Assembly: GCA_963678095.2 (NCBI GenBank) | Contig: OY782746.1 | Coordinates: 2,108,001 to 2,172,000 of the forward strand | DNA from: G963678095 sp963678095 | Lineage (GTDB): Bacteria; Bacillota; Negativicutes; Selenomonadales; Selenomonadaceae | DNA length: 64,000 bases | Direction: 5' to 3' | Shown here: piece by piece, positions 36,694 through 45,764 of the stretch | Numbering within the stretch: position 1 is the first letter of the stretch | Layout of the letters: each line of letters starts with the position of its first letter | Translations under genes and position numbers: made by a program | The notes under the pieces: model-generated | The model's database searches: none | Seen by the model: the letters and a program-made list of their open reading frames with translations, nothing else | What the model was told of the DNA's origin: nothing

Positions 36694-38118
36694 ATGTTGG
36701 AAAAAGTAAGACAGTGGTGCAGCCAGCAGCAGCTGTTTGTGCCGGGGGAACGCATTTTGATTGCCTGCTCGGGCGGAGCGGATTCGCTGGCGCTCACCGA
36801 TGTCTTGCTGCAACTGCGACAGCCCTTACAGCTGCAACTTTATGTGGCGCATCTTGATCATATGTTGCGTGGGGACGCATCGCGCGCTGACGCGGCTTTT
36901 GTTCGTGACTTTTGCCGCCAGCATGAGCTCGTTTGCTTTATACAGGCGGCTGATGTAGCCGCTTATGCCAGCAAGCATCGTATGTCAGATGAGATGGCAG
37001 CCCGCGAAGTGCGATATGGTTTCTTGCGGGAGACGGCAGCGGCGATCGGCGGGGCAAAAATTGCGACGGCGCATCATCGTGATGACCAGGCAGAAACGGT
37101 ATTGCTACATCTGCTGCGTGGCAGCGGCAGTTGTGGTCTGGCTGGGATACGTCCGGCTGCCGATGGGATAATCCGGCCCTTTCTCGGCGTAACGCGGGCA
37201 GAAATTGAAAGATATTGTCGCGAACGTAATTTGGCCCCGCGACATGATGCGACGAATGATCAAACCGAGTACACGCGCAATCGTCTGCGTCTTGAACTAT
37301 TGCCGCAGCTCAGGGAAAAGTATAATCCGGCTGTTGTCGAAGCGCTTTGCCGCAGTGCGGAACTTTTGGCGGATGAACATGCGTTTATTCAGCAATATGC
37401 ACGGGAGCAGTGGCCCTCTATAGTAAGGACGGAAGCGGGGGACGTTATCTTTGACCGCCAAAGGCTGCGGCTTTTGCCATCCGCTGTGCAGCGCGAGCTT
37501 TTTCGGTTAGGACTGAAGCAGGTGAAGGGTGATCTTAATGGATTTTCTTTTCTCCATATAGAGAAGATGATGGCGCTCACGGCCGCTGGCCAGACGGGTG
37601 CAACGCTTATGCTTCCCCGGGGCATTCGGATTCGCTGCCGATATGATGATTTGGAAATTTTTCGGATAACGGCGCAGCGTTCGCTGAAGCCCTTGGCGAA
37701 GATCGATTTTGAGATGGTTCTCGCAGTGCCGGGCATTACGCAAGTACAACCGCTGGGGCTGTCTGTCACGACAGAGATTGCTGAAAAATTTCCGGATTTA
37801 CGAAAATCAAACAGCATCGTTTGTGACGCTGACAAACTTGAGGGACCGCTTTGCGTTCGCTGTCGCCGTCCGGGAGACCGCTTTTCGCCCAGTGGCGTTG
37901 GCGGCAGTAAAAAAATAAAAGAATACTTTATCGATCAAAAAATTGACCGGGAACGACGAGATTTTATTCCGTTGTTTTGTGATAAAAATGAAATTTTTTG
38001 GATTGGAAACTATCGTCAGAATCAGATGTCGCAGCCAGGTCCGGCAACAAAACGCTGCCTGCGGCTGACCATAAATAAATTGCCAGATGAGGAGAATATT
38101 GAAAATGATGAAAAATGA
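36694..38118 (+). CDS. tilS: tRNA(Ile)-lysidine synthase
   Basis: TilS converts the wobble cytidine of the AUA-reading tRNA-Ile to lysidine using ATP and lysine. The N-terminal ATP-pyrophosphatase loop SGGADS is at 26-31. A HHRDDQAETVLLHLLRGSG segment follows, then the substrate-binding linker and a C-terminal domain with GDRFSPSGVGGSKKIKEYF. At 474 residues it is full length. It overlaps hpt by 14 bp, and the pair is conserved next to ftsH. Confidence 0.96.
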   Translation: MLEKVRQWCSQQQLFVPGERILIACSGGADSLALTDVLLQLRQPLQLQLYVAHLDHMLRGDASRADAAFVRDFCRQHELVCFIQAADVAAYASKHRMSDEMAAREVRYGFLRETAAAIGGAKIATAHHRDDQAETVLLHLLRGSGSCGLAGIRPAADGIIRPFLGVTRAEIERYCRERNLAPRHDATNDQTEYTRNRLRLELLPQLREKYNPAVVEALCRSAELLADEHAFIQQYAREQWPSIVRTEAGDVIFDRQRLRLLPSAVQRELFRLGLKQVKGDLNGFSFLHIEKMMALTAAGQTGATLMLPRGIRIRCRYDDLEIFRITAQRSLKPLAKIDFEMVLAVPGITQVQPLGLSVTTEIAEKFPDLRKSNSIVCDADKLEGPLCVRCRRPGDRFSPSGVGGSKKIKEYFIDQKIDRERRDFIPLFCDKNEIFWIGNYRQNQMSQPGPATKRCLRLTINKLPDEENIENDEK

Positions 38119-38644
38119 TATAGAAAGAATTTTATACAGCGAGGACGATCTCGCGCAGTGCGTCCAGCGTCTGGGAGCTGAAATCAGCAAAGATTATGAC
38201 GGCAAAGAGATCTTTGCCGTCGCTATTTTAAAAGGAGCCGTAGTTTTTTTTACAGATCTCATCCGCGCGATCAATGTACCGGTGCAGCTTGATTTTATGG
38301 CAGCTTCGAGCTACGGGGATGGAACAGAAACCAGTGGTGCTGTAAAAATTTTAAAGGATCTTGATTTTAGTGTAGAAGGAAAACACGTGTTGATTATTGA
38401 AGATATCATAGATTCTGGTTTGACGCTGAGTTATCTATTGAAAAATTTCAAGGACAGAAAGCCAGCCAGTGTGCGTCTGTGCACACTGCTCAACAAACCG
38501 GAACGTCGCAAGGCCAAAGTAAAGGTCGATTACTGCGGATACACCGTTCCCGATGAATTTTTGGTTGGTTATGGTCTTGACTATGCGGAAAAATACCGTA
38601 ATCTGCCTTATATCGGCATTCTAAAAAAGGAAATATATTCCTAA
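38105..38644 (+). CDS. hpt: Hypoxanthine-guanine phosphoribosyltransferase
   Basis: Salvages hypoxanthine and guanine to IMP and GMP using PRPP. The 179 residues contain LKGAVVFFTDLIRAI, the PRPP-binding VLIIEDIIDSGLTLSYLL and LVGYGLDYAEKYRNLPYIG. I set the start at ATG 38105 because GAGGAG lies about ten nt upstream; ATG 38087 has no site. It is coupled to tilS, as in other Firmicutes. Confidence 0.95.
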   Translation: MMKNDIERILYSEDDLAQCVQRLGAEISKDYDGKEIFAVAILKGAVVFFTDLIRAINVPVQLDFMAASSYGDGTETSGAVKILKDLDFSVEGKHVLIIEDIIDSGLTLSYLLKNFKDRKPASVRLCTLLNKPERRKAKVKVDYCGYTVPDEFLVGYGLDYAEKYRNLPYIGILKKEIYS

Positions 38645-38698
38645 AATGCAGGTGGTGTTTACAAAAATTCCGTCAGGGCGGAAGATATGATGTTTAAA

Positions 38699-38727
38699 TT
38701 GTTAAATGCTTTATTTGATGATATAAT
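38699..38727 (+). promoter_or_regulatory. Sigma-A promoter for ftsH
   Basis: TTGTTA, 17 nt, TATAAT, giving a leader of about 50 nt. Confidence 0.75.
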
Positions 38728-38783
38728 AAATTCCTATGGAGCCCCGTGTAACAACGTGCTCCGCAGAGAGGGAGGGCGACTGT

Positions 38784-40760
38784 TTGAATAAGTTTTTGCG
38801 AAATGTAGGCTTCTATTTGCTGGTCATTTTAATTGCGATTTCTGTGATTGATTATTTTGCCAATCGAAGCTCTACAAAACAAGAGATAAATTATACTGCA
38901 TTTTTGCAACAGGTTGATGCAGCAAATGTATCTAAAGTGACAATTGTGGATAATGTGATTAAAGGAACATTATCTGATGGAACAGATTTTACAACAATTA
39001 CGCCGAACACCCCTAATGGCGATTCGGAATTAATGAAGAAACTGCAGGCTAAGGGCGTAGAAATCAAAGCGGAAAAGACACCGGAACCGCCTTGGTGGAC
39101 GACGATTCTGTCTTCTTTACTGCCGATGATGCTCTTGATCGGTGTGTGGTTCTTTATCATGCAACAGACCCAGGGTGGCGGTAATAAGGTGATGTCGTTT
39201 GGCAAAAGCCGGGCGAAGATGAGTGGCAGCGACAAGGTGAAGGTAACGTTCAAGGATGTCGCCGGAGCAGATGAAGCGAAACAGGACCTTGAAGAGGTCG
39301 TCGAGTTTTTGAAGCATCCGAAAAAATTTAATGATCTTGGTGCGCGCATACCAAAAGGCGTTTTGCTTTATGGGCCACCAGGCACAGGAAAAACACTGCT
39401 GGCCCGGGCGGCTGCCGGAGAAGCTGGGGTGCCGTTTTTTACAATCAGCGGCTCTGATTTTGTCGAAATGTTTGTCGGAGTCGGGGCATCTCGTGTGCGT
39501 GATCTGTTTGAACAGGCGAAAAAAAATGCGCCGTGTATTGTCTTTATCGATGAAATTGACGCGGTCGGGCGTCAGCGCGGTGCCGGCGTCGGCGGCGGGC
39601 ATGATGAACGCGAGCAGACGCTCAACCAGCTGCTTGTCGAAATGGATGGGTTTGCTGCCAATGAGGGTATTATTATCATTGCGGCAACAAACCGTCCTGA
39701 TATCCTAGATCCGGCACTCTTGCGTCCAGGTCGTTTTGACCGCCAGATTGTGGTGGATAAACCGGATGTTAAAGGCCGCCGGGAAATTCTCAAAGTCCAT
39801 GCTAAGGGAAAACCCGTGGAGGAAGATGCTGACCTTGATGTTTTAGCTCGCAGAACTCCAGGTTTTACCGGGGCGGACCTGAGCAATCTGATCAATGAAG
39901 CAGCTTTGCTTTCGGCACGGCGCAATAAGAAGACGATCACCATGTCTGAGCTTGAAGAATCAATCGAACGCGTTATGGCCGGTCCGGAACGCCGCTCTAA
40001 GGTCGTAAGCGATCGTGAAAAGCGTTTGACGGCTTTTCATGAAGGCGGACATGCTTTAGTCGGAATGCTTTTGCCAAATGCCGATCCGGTGCATAAAGTG
40101 ACGATTATACCGCGTGGCAGAGCCGGTGGTTATACCTTGATGCTGCCGAAAGAGGATCGTTCTTATGCAACGCGCAGTGAATTGATGGATAAACTCAAAA
40201 CGCTTCTCGGTGGACGCGTAGCGGAAGAAGTTGTGCTCAAGGAAATCAGCACGGGTGCCCAGAGCGATATCCAGCGGGCCTCACAGCTTGTGCGCAGCAT
40301 GATTACGCAGTACGGAATGAGCGATGTTCTCGGCCCGATTTCCTTTGGCGAAAGTCAGGATCATCAGGTATTTTTGGGACGGGATTTCAACCATCAGCGC
40401 AATTACAGTGAAGAAGTGGCCAGTGAAATTGACAAGGAAGTTCGCAAATATATTGAAGAAGCTTATGAATCCTGCCGCAGCATACTTGTTGAAAACCTTG
40501 ATAAATTAACGCTTATCGCGGAAGCTCTAATTGAGCATGAAACACTGGAAGCAAGTGAGCTTGAGGAGCTGATGACGACAGGGGTTATTGCTGCTAAGGC
40601 GCAAGCAGCTGAGGCGCCAAAAGATGATGACGGAGCAGCTGCGCTGGCAGAAGAAACGAAGGCAGAACCTTTGGCGGAAAACCAGGAAAAAGCAGAAAAA
40701 CCTGCTGAAGAAGCAGAGAAGCCTAAGCTCGACCTGAACATTACGACCAGAGAACGCTAA
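38784..40760 (+). CDS. ftsH: ATP-dependent zinc metalloprotease FtsH
   Basis: Membrane AAA+ protease that degrades damaged membrane proteins and regulators. The 658 residues show two membrane helices flanking an extracytoplasmic domain (about 7-25 and 110-130), Walker A GPPGTGKT (197-204), Walker B FIDEIDAVG, the second region of homology ATNRPDILDPALLRPGRFDRQ, and zinc site HEGGH (419-423). The usual form is HEAGH, and the metal ligands are kept. The C-terminal tail is a long Glu/Lys/Ala-rich, probably disordered stretch. The TTG start at 38784 follows GGAGGGCGAC; the longer frame back to 38736 overlaps the leader without a ribosome site. Confidence 0.96.
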   Translation: MNKFLRNVGFYLLVILIAISVIDYFANRSSTKQEINYTAFLQQVDAANVSKVTIVDNVIKGTLSDGTDFTTITPNTPNGDSELMKKLQAKGVEIKAEKTPEPPWWTTILSSLLPMMLLIGVWFFIMQQTQGGGNKVMSFGKSRAKMSGSDKVKVTFKDVAGADEAKQDLEEVVEFLKHPKKFNDLGARIPKGVLLYGPPGTGKTLLARAAAGEAGVPFFTISGSDFVEMFVGVGASRVRDLFEQAKKNAPCIVFIDEIDAVGRQRGAGVGGGHDEREQTLNQLLVEMDGFAANEGIIIIAATNRPDILDPALLRPGRFDRQIVVDKPDVKGRREILKVHAKGKPVEEDADLDVLARRTPGFTGADLSNLINEAALLSARRNKKTITMSELEESIERVMAGPERRSKVVSDREKRLTAFHEGGHALVGMLLPNADPVHKVTIIPRGRAGGYTLMLPKEDRSYATRSELMDKLKTLLGGRVAEEVVLKEISTGAQSDIQRASQLVRSMITQYGMSDVLGPISFGESQDHQVFLGRDFNHQRNYSEEVASEIDKEVRKYIEEAYESCRSILVENLDKLTLIAEALIEHETLEASELEELMTTGVIAAKAQAAEAPKDDDGAAALAEETKAEPLAENQEKAEKPAEEAEKPKLDLNITTRER

Positions 40761-40765
40761 GGCGT

Positions 40766-40796
40766 TGAAAGGGGAGGGCAACCTTCCCTTTTTTTG
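40766..40796 (+). terminator. Terminator after ftsH
   Basis: AAGGGGAGG pairs with CCTTCCCTT, followed by a T run. Confidence 0.8.
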
Positions 40797-40853
40797 TGCG
40801 AGTTTGCCGGCAAATTCCGGCTTAAATACCAGAGAAGGAACAGGTGATCAGAG

Positions 40854-41849
40854 ATGAGCGAAGTTTTATTGCATTATACACGTGCCGGTAAGGTGGAGGA
40901 TATTCACCGCGGGGATATTGTTGCCGTTGATACGGCGGGAAACATTGTGGACTTTGTCGGTGATGCCCAGAAAAAGATGTTTTGGCGCAGTGCCGCCAAA
41001 CCATTTCAAGCGTTGCCGTTTGTCAAGCGGGGTGGACTTGACAAATTTTCGATCAGCCCTAAGGAATTGGCTATTTTGGTTTCCTCGCACAGCGGGGAAC
41101 CGATGCATGTGGAGCTGATTGAAATGGTTTTAGGCAAGCTGGGGCTCACGACGGAGGTGCTTGACTGTGGTCCTGCCCGCCCGATGAGCGGAAAGACCGC
41201 CAAGGAATTGACGGAAAATCGGCAGAAACCACAGCCCGTTCACAATGCCTGCTCGGGGAAACATTCCGGCATGCTTGCTTTATGCCAGATGCTGGGGGTT
41301 ACTGTTGAGGGCTATACAAAACCAGAGCATGAGGTGCAGAAGATCATGCATAAGGCAGTATCTATGGCCGCTGAGGTGCCAGCAGATCAGCTTGAAATTG
41401 GCATTGATGGCTGTGGTGTACCGGTATTTTATCTGCCACTATACAATATGGCCCTCGCATATGCCAGACTGGCGGTTCCGGAAAAAGGTAACTGGGGGGA
41501 ATATGAGCCGGCTGTGCGAAAAATTCGCGATGCCATGTCGGGTTATCCGGAAATTGTTGCCGGGACAGGGCGTATAGATACGATTGTCTCCCATATAACG
41601 AAAGGCCGAATTATTGCGAAAATCGGCGCCAATGCTGTATATTGCCTCTGTGAAAAAGATAAAGGGATTGGTGTAGCCTTTAAGATTGAAGACGGAAGTT
41701 ACGGCGCTATAAATCCGGCGGTAATCGGCGTACTCAAGCGATTACAGCTCGTCAATGAGGACGAATATGCACAATTGATAGAAAAATTCCCTCCGGTATT
41801 GAAAAATCATCGCGGGGATGTAATCGGAACGATTGAGACGATGTTTTGA
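40854..41849 (+). CDS. L-asparaginase II family protein
   Basis: A 331-residue protein of the thermolabile (Rhizobium etli type) asparaginase family, which hydrolyses asparagine to aspartate and ammonia. It is unrelated in fold to the AnsA/AnsB type. Landmarks are RSAAKPFQALPFV, SSHSGEPMHVELI and the cysteine-containing HNACSGKHSGMLALC, then a IDGCGVPVFYLPL segment. ATG at 40854 follows a weak purine stretch (CAGAGATG). It has no signal peptide and is likely cytoplasmic. It is a lone gene between terminators. Confidence 0.88.
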   Translation: MSEVLLHYTRAGKVEDIHRGDIVAVDTAGNIVDFVGDAQKKMFWRSAAKPFQALPFVKRGGLDKFSISPKELAILVSSHSGEPMHVELIEMVLGKLGLTTEVLDCGPARPMSGKTAKELTENRQKPQPVHNACSGKHSGMLALCQMLGVTVEGYTKPEHEVQKIMHKAVSMAAEVPADQLEIGIDGCGVPVFYLPLYNMALAYARLAVPEKGNWGEYEPAVRKIRDAMSGYPEIVAGTGRIDTIVSHITKGRIIAKIGANAVYCLCEKDKGIGVAFKIEDGSYGAINPAVIGVLKRLQLVNEDEYAQLIEKFPPVLKNHRGDVIGTIETMF

Positions 41850-41856
41850 TTTTTGA

Positions 41857-41898
41857 ACAAAACAAAGGCCCTGCCATCTGGCAGGGCCTTTGTTTTGT
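41857..41898. terminator. Bidirectional terminator between asparaginase and the secreted repeat protein
   Basis: ACAAAACAAAGGCCCTGCC pairs with GGCAGGGCCTTTGTTTTGT around a tiny loop; T runs are present in both directions. Confidence 0.93.
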
Positions 41899-42611
41899 TA
41901 TTCGGCTGGAGGAAGGTCCGAAGCAGGCGATTCCGATTCCATACTAGAAGGGTGTGGTTCCCCCTGTGGACCGCCCATCATAAAAAAGGGGAAATCCTTT
42001 TTTTCAGGGTGGAGGTCGGTTTCTGTTAAGCCGAGTTCCTTGGCGACATCACGCCAACTGTTGTTGATTTTCTTTTTGTCGAGAACAGACTGCACAGATG
42101 TATGCGTCTTGTTTGCCAGCTTGCCAGCAAAGGCGATATCATGAGGCTGATAGCCGTCTTTGAGTAAATCCCTGACGGACTGCTCGTCCAGCGCAGAAAA
42201 TTTAACAACCTGGCGAATCATCAGGTTTTCTCGGGCCTGGTGAAGCTGGGCACGATCAAGGCTGTATTTTTTCTCCAGCTCAGGCCAGGAAACGGCAGCG
42301 GTTTTATCTGCAAGAACGGCGCTCAGTGATTTTCCGCTGGCTTCACTGAAAATCAGCGCCATATGAAGATCGCGAGGGCCATTTCCCTGGGCAAAAAAAT
42401 CTTTGATCGTCTGCTGCTCCACTCCAAGTTCGGCGGCAGCCTGCTTTATAAATCTGTCCTGGTGGTTTTTATCAGGCTGGCAGATGGCGGGTTCGTTTTT
42501 TGCCGCAGCGGCCGAAGCATTTTGCATAAACGGTACAGCAATCCCCCCTATGGCAAAAGCTCCGGCCATTGCGAGCAGGATAGCGTTCTTCTTTGTTGTT
42601 TGTATAGACAT
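41898..42611 (-). CDS. Secreted helical-repeat protein of unknown function
   Basis: A 237-residue protein with a signal peptide (about 1-34: TTKKNAILLAMAGAFAIGG... then ASA/A cleavage). The mature part has two copies of a 72-residue helical unit (54-125 and 131-202) that align without gaps. I count about 18 identical residues, including conserved D, GxxPxD, SVL/AVL, SW and LH positions. The end is Pro/Ser/Glu-rich with a Met-Met-Gly-Gly stretch. I recognise no family. The start is ATG 42611 because GGAGGG precedes it; the frame extends 14 codons upstream without a ribosome site. It faces birA across a 220-bp divergent region. Confidence 0.68.
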   Translation of the reverse strand: MSIQTTKKNAILLAMAGAFAIGGIAVPFMQNASAAAAKNEPAICQPDKNHQDRFIKQAAAELGVEQQTIKDFFAQGNGPRDLHMALIFSEASGKSLSAVLADKTAAVSWPELEKKYSLDRAQLHQARENLMIRQVVKFSALDEQSVRDLLKDGYQPHDIAFAGKLANKTHTSVQSVLDKKKINNSWRDVAKELGLTETDLHPEKKDFPFFMMGGPQGEPHPSSMESESPASDLPPAE

Positions 42612-42666
42612 GTAAATCCCTCCATTGTTTGTATTTTGTTTACCTGTAATCAATATAATTCAGCCG

Positions 42667-42681
42667 AATTTGAATCAAATT
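42667..42681. promoter_or_regulatory. Palindrome in the secreted-protein/birA divergent region, operator candidate
   Basis: AATTTGA-A-TCAAATT is a perfect 15-nt dyad about 56 bp upstream of the minus-strand start codon. It does not match a known BirA operator. Confidence 0.3.
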
Positions 42682-42831
42682 TGAAGTTTCTTGGAATTGT
42701 CTAAGAAAGCAAAAAAACAGCTGAGCACAGTAGGGGGAGAAGGATTTTTTTCTTGATTATATGGATTTGATAGGCTATTATTAGATGGAGTTGTTTCTGA
42801 GGGATATTTAGCAAACAAAGGAGATAAGGCG

Positions 42832-43806
42832 ATGCGCTCCAGCATTTTGGATTTATTGCGGCAGGCCGAGGGGTCATATATTTCTGGCGAAGAAATCGCC
42901 AGACAGCTCAGTGTTTCACGTACGGCTGTGTGGAAGCACATGCACGAACTGAAGCTGGCAGGTTATGCGATAGAAAGCCATTCGCGCAGCGGTTATCGGC
43001 TTTTGCAGACACCGGATTTACTGTTGCCAAATGAAATAAAAAATGGTCTTGCGACCAAGGCTTTTGGTCGGGAGATAAAATATTATAAAGAGGTCGTATC
43101 GACGAATAATGAGGCCAAGCAATGGGCCGCCCAAGGGGCCCAAGAAGGCACAATCATTGTCAGTGAGGCTCAAAATGGCGGGCGTGGACGCTTGTCGCGG
43201 GGATGGTTTTCTCCGCCCCAACAGGGGATATGGTTTTCTCTGATTCTTCGTCCGGGATTTTTGCCGCAGGAAGCACCGAAATGCACGCTGCTGGCAGCTG
43301 TTGCCATTGTCAGGGCAATTCAAAGCCAAACCGGCATAGCTGCTGGCATAAAGTGGCCAAATGATATTTTATATCAAGGGAAAAAGCTGGTGGGAATTCT
43401 GACAGAGATGAGCGCCGAGATGGATGGCATCAATTATATTGTCATTGGTGCTGGCATCAATGTGAATACGAAGCTGGAGGAGTTTCCCGAAGAACTGCGG
43501 CCAATTGCTGCTTCGCTGGCCATGATAGCCGGTAAGAAATTTTCCCGGCTGGAACTTTTGCGGCAAGTTCTGCTTGAACTTGAAATTTTGTATGCCAGGG
43601 TGCGTCAGGATGGCTTCGCTCCAGTGCTCGCTGAATGGCGGCAAAACTCGGTGACGCTGGGGCAGCAGGTCAATGTACTCGGCATAAATGAAAGCTTTTC
43701 CGGACGGGCCGTTGATATCGATGAGGATGGCGCCCTGCTCGTTGAAAGCGATGGTGAGTTAAAACGCGTTTTAGCCGGAGATGTGTCCATTCGTCCGGCC
43801 ATATAG
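42832..43806 (+). CDS. birA: Bifunctional biotin-protein ligase and biotin operon repressor
   Basis: BirA attaches biotin to carboxylase carrier domains and, when charged, represses biotin genes. The 324 residues have an N-terminal winged helix (SGEEIARQLSVSRTAVWKHM) and a ligase domain with the biotinyl-AMP loop GGRGRLSRGW, KWPNDILY and VGILTEMSAE, then a C-terminal SH3-like domain. Retention of the DNA-binding domain marks the dual-function form. ATG at 42832 follows AAAGGAGA. It is followed by coaX, as in many Firmicutes. Confidence 0.94.
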   Translation: MRSSILDLLRQAEGSYISGEEIARQLSVSRTAVWKHMHELKLAGYAIESHSRSGYRLLQTPDLLLPNEIKNGLATKAFGREIKYYKEVVSTNNEAKQWAAQGAQEGTIIVSEAQNGGRGRLSRGWFSPPQQGIWFSLILRPGFLPQEAPKCTLLAAVAIVRAIQSQTGIAAGIKWPNDILYQGKKLVGILTEMSAEMDGINYIVIGAGINVNTKLEEFPEELRPIAASLAMIAGKKFSRLELLRQVLLELEILYARVRQDGFAPVLAEWRQNSVTLGQQVNVLGINESFSGRAVDIDEDGALLVESDGELKRVLAGDVSIRPAI

Positions 43807-43856
43807 AGAAGAGATCATAAATAAAAAACATGACGATAGTCATTGGAGGAAAGAGC

Positions 43857-44621
43857 ATGCTTTTAGTTTTTGATATTGGTAACAGCAATATCGTGTTAGG
43901 AACTTATGAAGGAAAACGGTTGCTGAAGCATTGGCGTATATCTACGGATCGTCAGAAAACCGGTGATGAATACGGGATGCTGATCAACAGCTTGTTCAGC
44001 TTTCAAGGAATTAAGATGAGCGATATCAGCGCCATTATCATTTCCTCTGTCGTGCCACCGCTCGTTGTGCCGCTCGTTAAAATGTGCCAGCGTTATTTTA
44101 AGATAAAACCACTGGTCGTTGGGCCGGGGATCAAGACTGGCGTACGGCTTAAATATGAAAATCCACGGGAGATTGGTGCCGATCGCATTGTCAATGTTGT
44201 AGGTGCGCATGAGCAGTACGGCGGACCACTGATTGTCATTGATATTGGAACAGCAACGACATTTGACGTTGTCGATGAAAACGGCGATTTTCTGGGCGGG
44301 GTAATCGCTCCGGGGCTGGGAAGTTCCGCGGAAGCCCTGTTTCAGCGGACGGCCAAATTGCCGCGCATTGAATTGGTGACGCCGAAAAGTGTAATCTGTC
44401 GCAATACCATCAGCGGAATGCAGGCCGGAATTATCTTTGGCTTTGTCGGGCAAATTGATGAAATTGTTCATCGCATTAAAGCTGAGATGGGAACCGAACC
44501 CAAGGTTATTGCCACTGGTGGGCTGGCAACAATGATTGCCAAAGAATCAAAGACGATTGATAAAATCGATCATTTTTTGACGCTGACAGGACTCAGAGTC
44601 CTCTATGAGAGAAATATATAA
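43857..44621 (+). CDS. coaX: Type III pantothenate kinase
   Basis: First step of coenzyme A synthesis, phosphorylating pantothenate. The 254 residues show the ASKHA-fold motifs of CoaX: FDIGNSNIVLGTY at the start, GADRIVNVVGAH and IDIGTATTFDVVDENG in the middle, and GGVIAPGL. ATG at 43857 follows TTGGAGGAAAG; the frame extends to 43830 without a better site. It is in the order ftsH...coaX-dus-greA-lysS shared with Bacillus. Confidence 0.95.
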   Translation: MLLVFDIGNSNIVLGTYEGKRLLKHWRISTDRQKTGDEYGMLINSLFSFQGIKMSDISAIIISSVVPPLVVPLVKMCQRYFKIKPLVVGPGIKTGVRLKYENPREIGADRIVNVVGAHEQYGGPLIVIDIGTATTFDVVDENGDFLGGVIAPGLGSSAEALFQRTAKLPRIELVTPKSVICRNTISGMQAGIIFGFVGQIDEIVHRIKAEMGTEPKVIATGGLATMIAKESKTIDKIDHFLTLTGLRVLYERNI

Positions 44622-44628
44622 AGGAACC

Positions 44629-44662
44629 AGTGGGCTGTGCAGGTGGCAGCTCACTATTTTTT
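44629..44662 (+). terminator. Terminator between coaX and dusB
   Basis: AGTGGGCTG pairs with CAGCTCACT around nine nt, followed by ATTTTTT. Confidence 0.75.
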
Positions 44663-44676
44663 GAGGGGAAGAAACG

Positions 44677-45666
44677 ATGTTTATAGGAAAGCTTGAATTT
44701 AAAAATCCGGTTTTTCTGGCCCCAATGGCGGGCGTGACCGATATGGCTTACCGGATTTTGGCCCGGGAACTTGGCTGTGCCCTCGTCTATTCGGAAATGG
44801 TCAGTGACAAGGGAATAAAATACCGCAATATGCATACACTTGACATGCTGAAGACATCAGCGGGAGAACGCCCGCTTTCGATGCAGCTCTTTGGGGCACA
44901 GCCTCAATCACTGGCTGAAGCTGCCGCTTATGTCGAGAGCCTTGGCTGCGCTGATGTAATTGATATCAATATGGGATGCCCGGCGCCCAAAATCGTAAAA
45001 AACCAGGAAGGTTCGGCCCTGATGCGCGAGCCGGCACGTGCCTTTGCCATCATGCAGGCTGTGCGGCGGGCGGTAAAGATGCCGGTGACGGTAAAAATGC
45101 GCAAAGGCTGGGACAGTGAGCATGTCAATGTCGTTGAAATGGCCAAACTAGCTGAGGCGGCTGGGATGGACGCAATTGCCGTCCATGGACGGACAAGGGA
45201 AGAGTTTTATCGTGGGCATGCTGATTGGGATATCATTACGTCGGTAAAGCAGGCGGTCCATATCCCTGTCATCGGCAATGGTGATATTCGCAGTGGACAG
45301 GATGCTGTGCGGATGATGGAACAAACAGGCTGTGATGCCGTTATGATCGGTCGGGCTGCGCAGGGGAATCCCTGGATTTTTCGCAAGGTCAGCGAATATC
45401 TGGCGACGGGAAAAGAGGTACCGGAGCCCACGATGGGGGAACGATCGGCGTTAATTCTTCGCCATCTCGATATGCTGCTTGCGTATAAAGGCGAATATGT
45501 TGGTCCCCGGGAGATGCGTAAGCATGCAACCTGGTATACAAAAGGTCTGCTACATGGGGCGCATTTGAGAGAATTATTCAATAAGGCAGAACGCCGGGAG
45601 GACTTTGTCGAGATTTTGGACAGAATGCAGGCCTGCGATTTTGCCGCTGGAAAATGTATGAATTGA
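44677..45666 (+). CDS. dusB: tRNA-dihydrouridine synthase, DusB type
   Basis: FMN enzyme reducing uridines in the tRNA D-loop. The 329-residue TIM barrel has FLAPMAGVTDMAYR, the catalytic cysteine in INMGCPAPKIVKNQEGSAL, VHGRTREEFYRG and GNGDIRSGQDA. ATG at 44677 follows GAGGGGAAG. Its stop codon lies inside the -35 box of the greA promoter. Confidence 0.95.
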   Translation: MFIGKLEFKNPVFLAPMAGVTDMAYRILARELGCALVYSEMVSDKGIKYRNMHTLDMLKTSAGERPLSMQLFGAQPQSLAEAAAYVESLGCADVIDINMGCPAPKIVKNQEGSALMREPARAFAIMQAVRRAVKMPVTVKMRKGWDSEHVNVVEMAKLAEAAGMDAIAVHGRTREEFYRGHADWDIITSVKQAVHIPVIGNGDIRSGQDAVRMMEQTGCDAVMIGRAAQGNPWIFRKVSEYLATGKEVPEPTMGERSALILRHLDMLLAYKGEYVGPREMRKHATWYTKGLLHGAHLRELFNKAERREDFVEILDRMQACDFAAGKCMN

Positions 45667-45691
45667 CAAAAAAACAAAAAAAACATATAAT
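45663..45691 (+). promoter_or_regulatory. Consensus sigma-A promoter for greA-lysS
   Basis: TTGACA, 17 nt of A-rich DNA, TATAAT: both boxes match the consensus exactly. It overlaps the dusB stop codon. Confidence 0.9.
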
Positions 45692-45701
45692 ACTTAGTAA
45701 T

Positions 45702-45764
45702 CATTAAGATGTCTACGTAACGGTGTCAAGTTTTTGCTTGACACTTATTTATATTGTCTTAATG
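45702..45764 (+). promoter_or_regulatory. Structured 5' leader of greA
   Basis: Two nested helices are visible. The outer helix CATTAAGA/TCTTAATG (45702-45709 with 45757-45764) encloses an 8-bp hairpin GTGTCAAG/CTTGACAC (45723-45744) with a TTTTTG loop. It lies in a leader of about 170 nt between the promoter and the greA ribosome site. No known riboswitch is recognised. Confidence 0.5.

Noticed and set aside
42612..42831. BirA operator near birA
   Set aside because: The only dyad found (AATTTGA-A-TCAAATT) does not resemble the known BirA site, and no biotin genes are adjacent.
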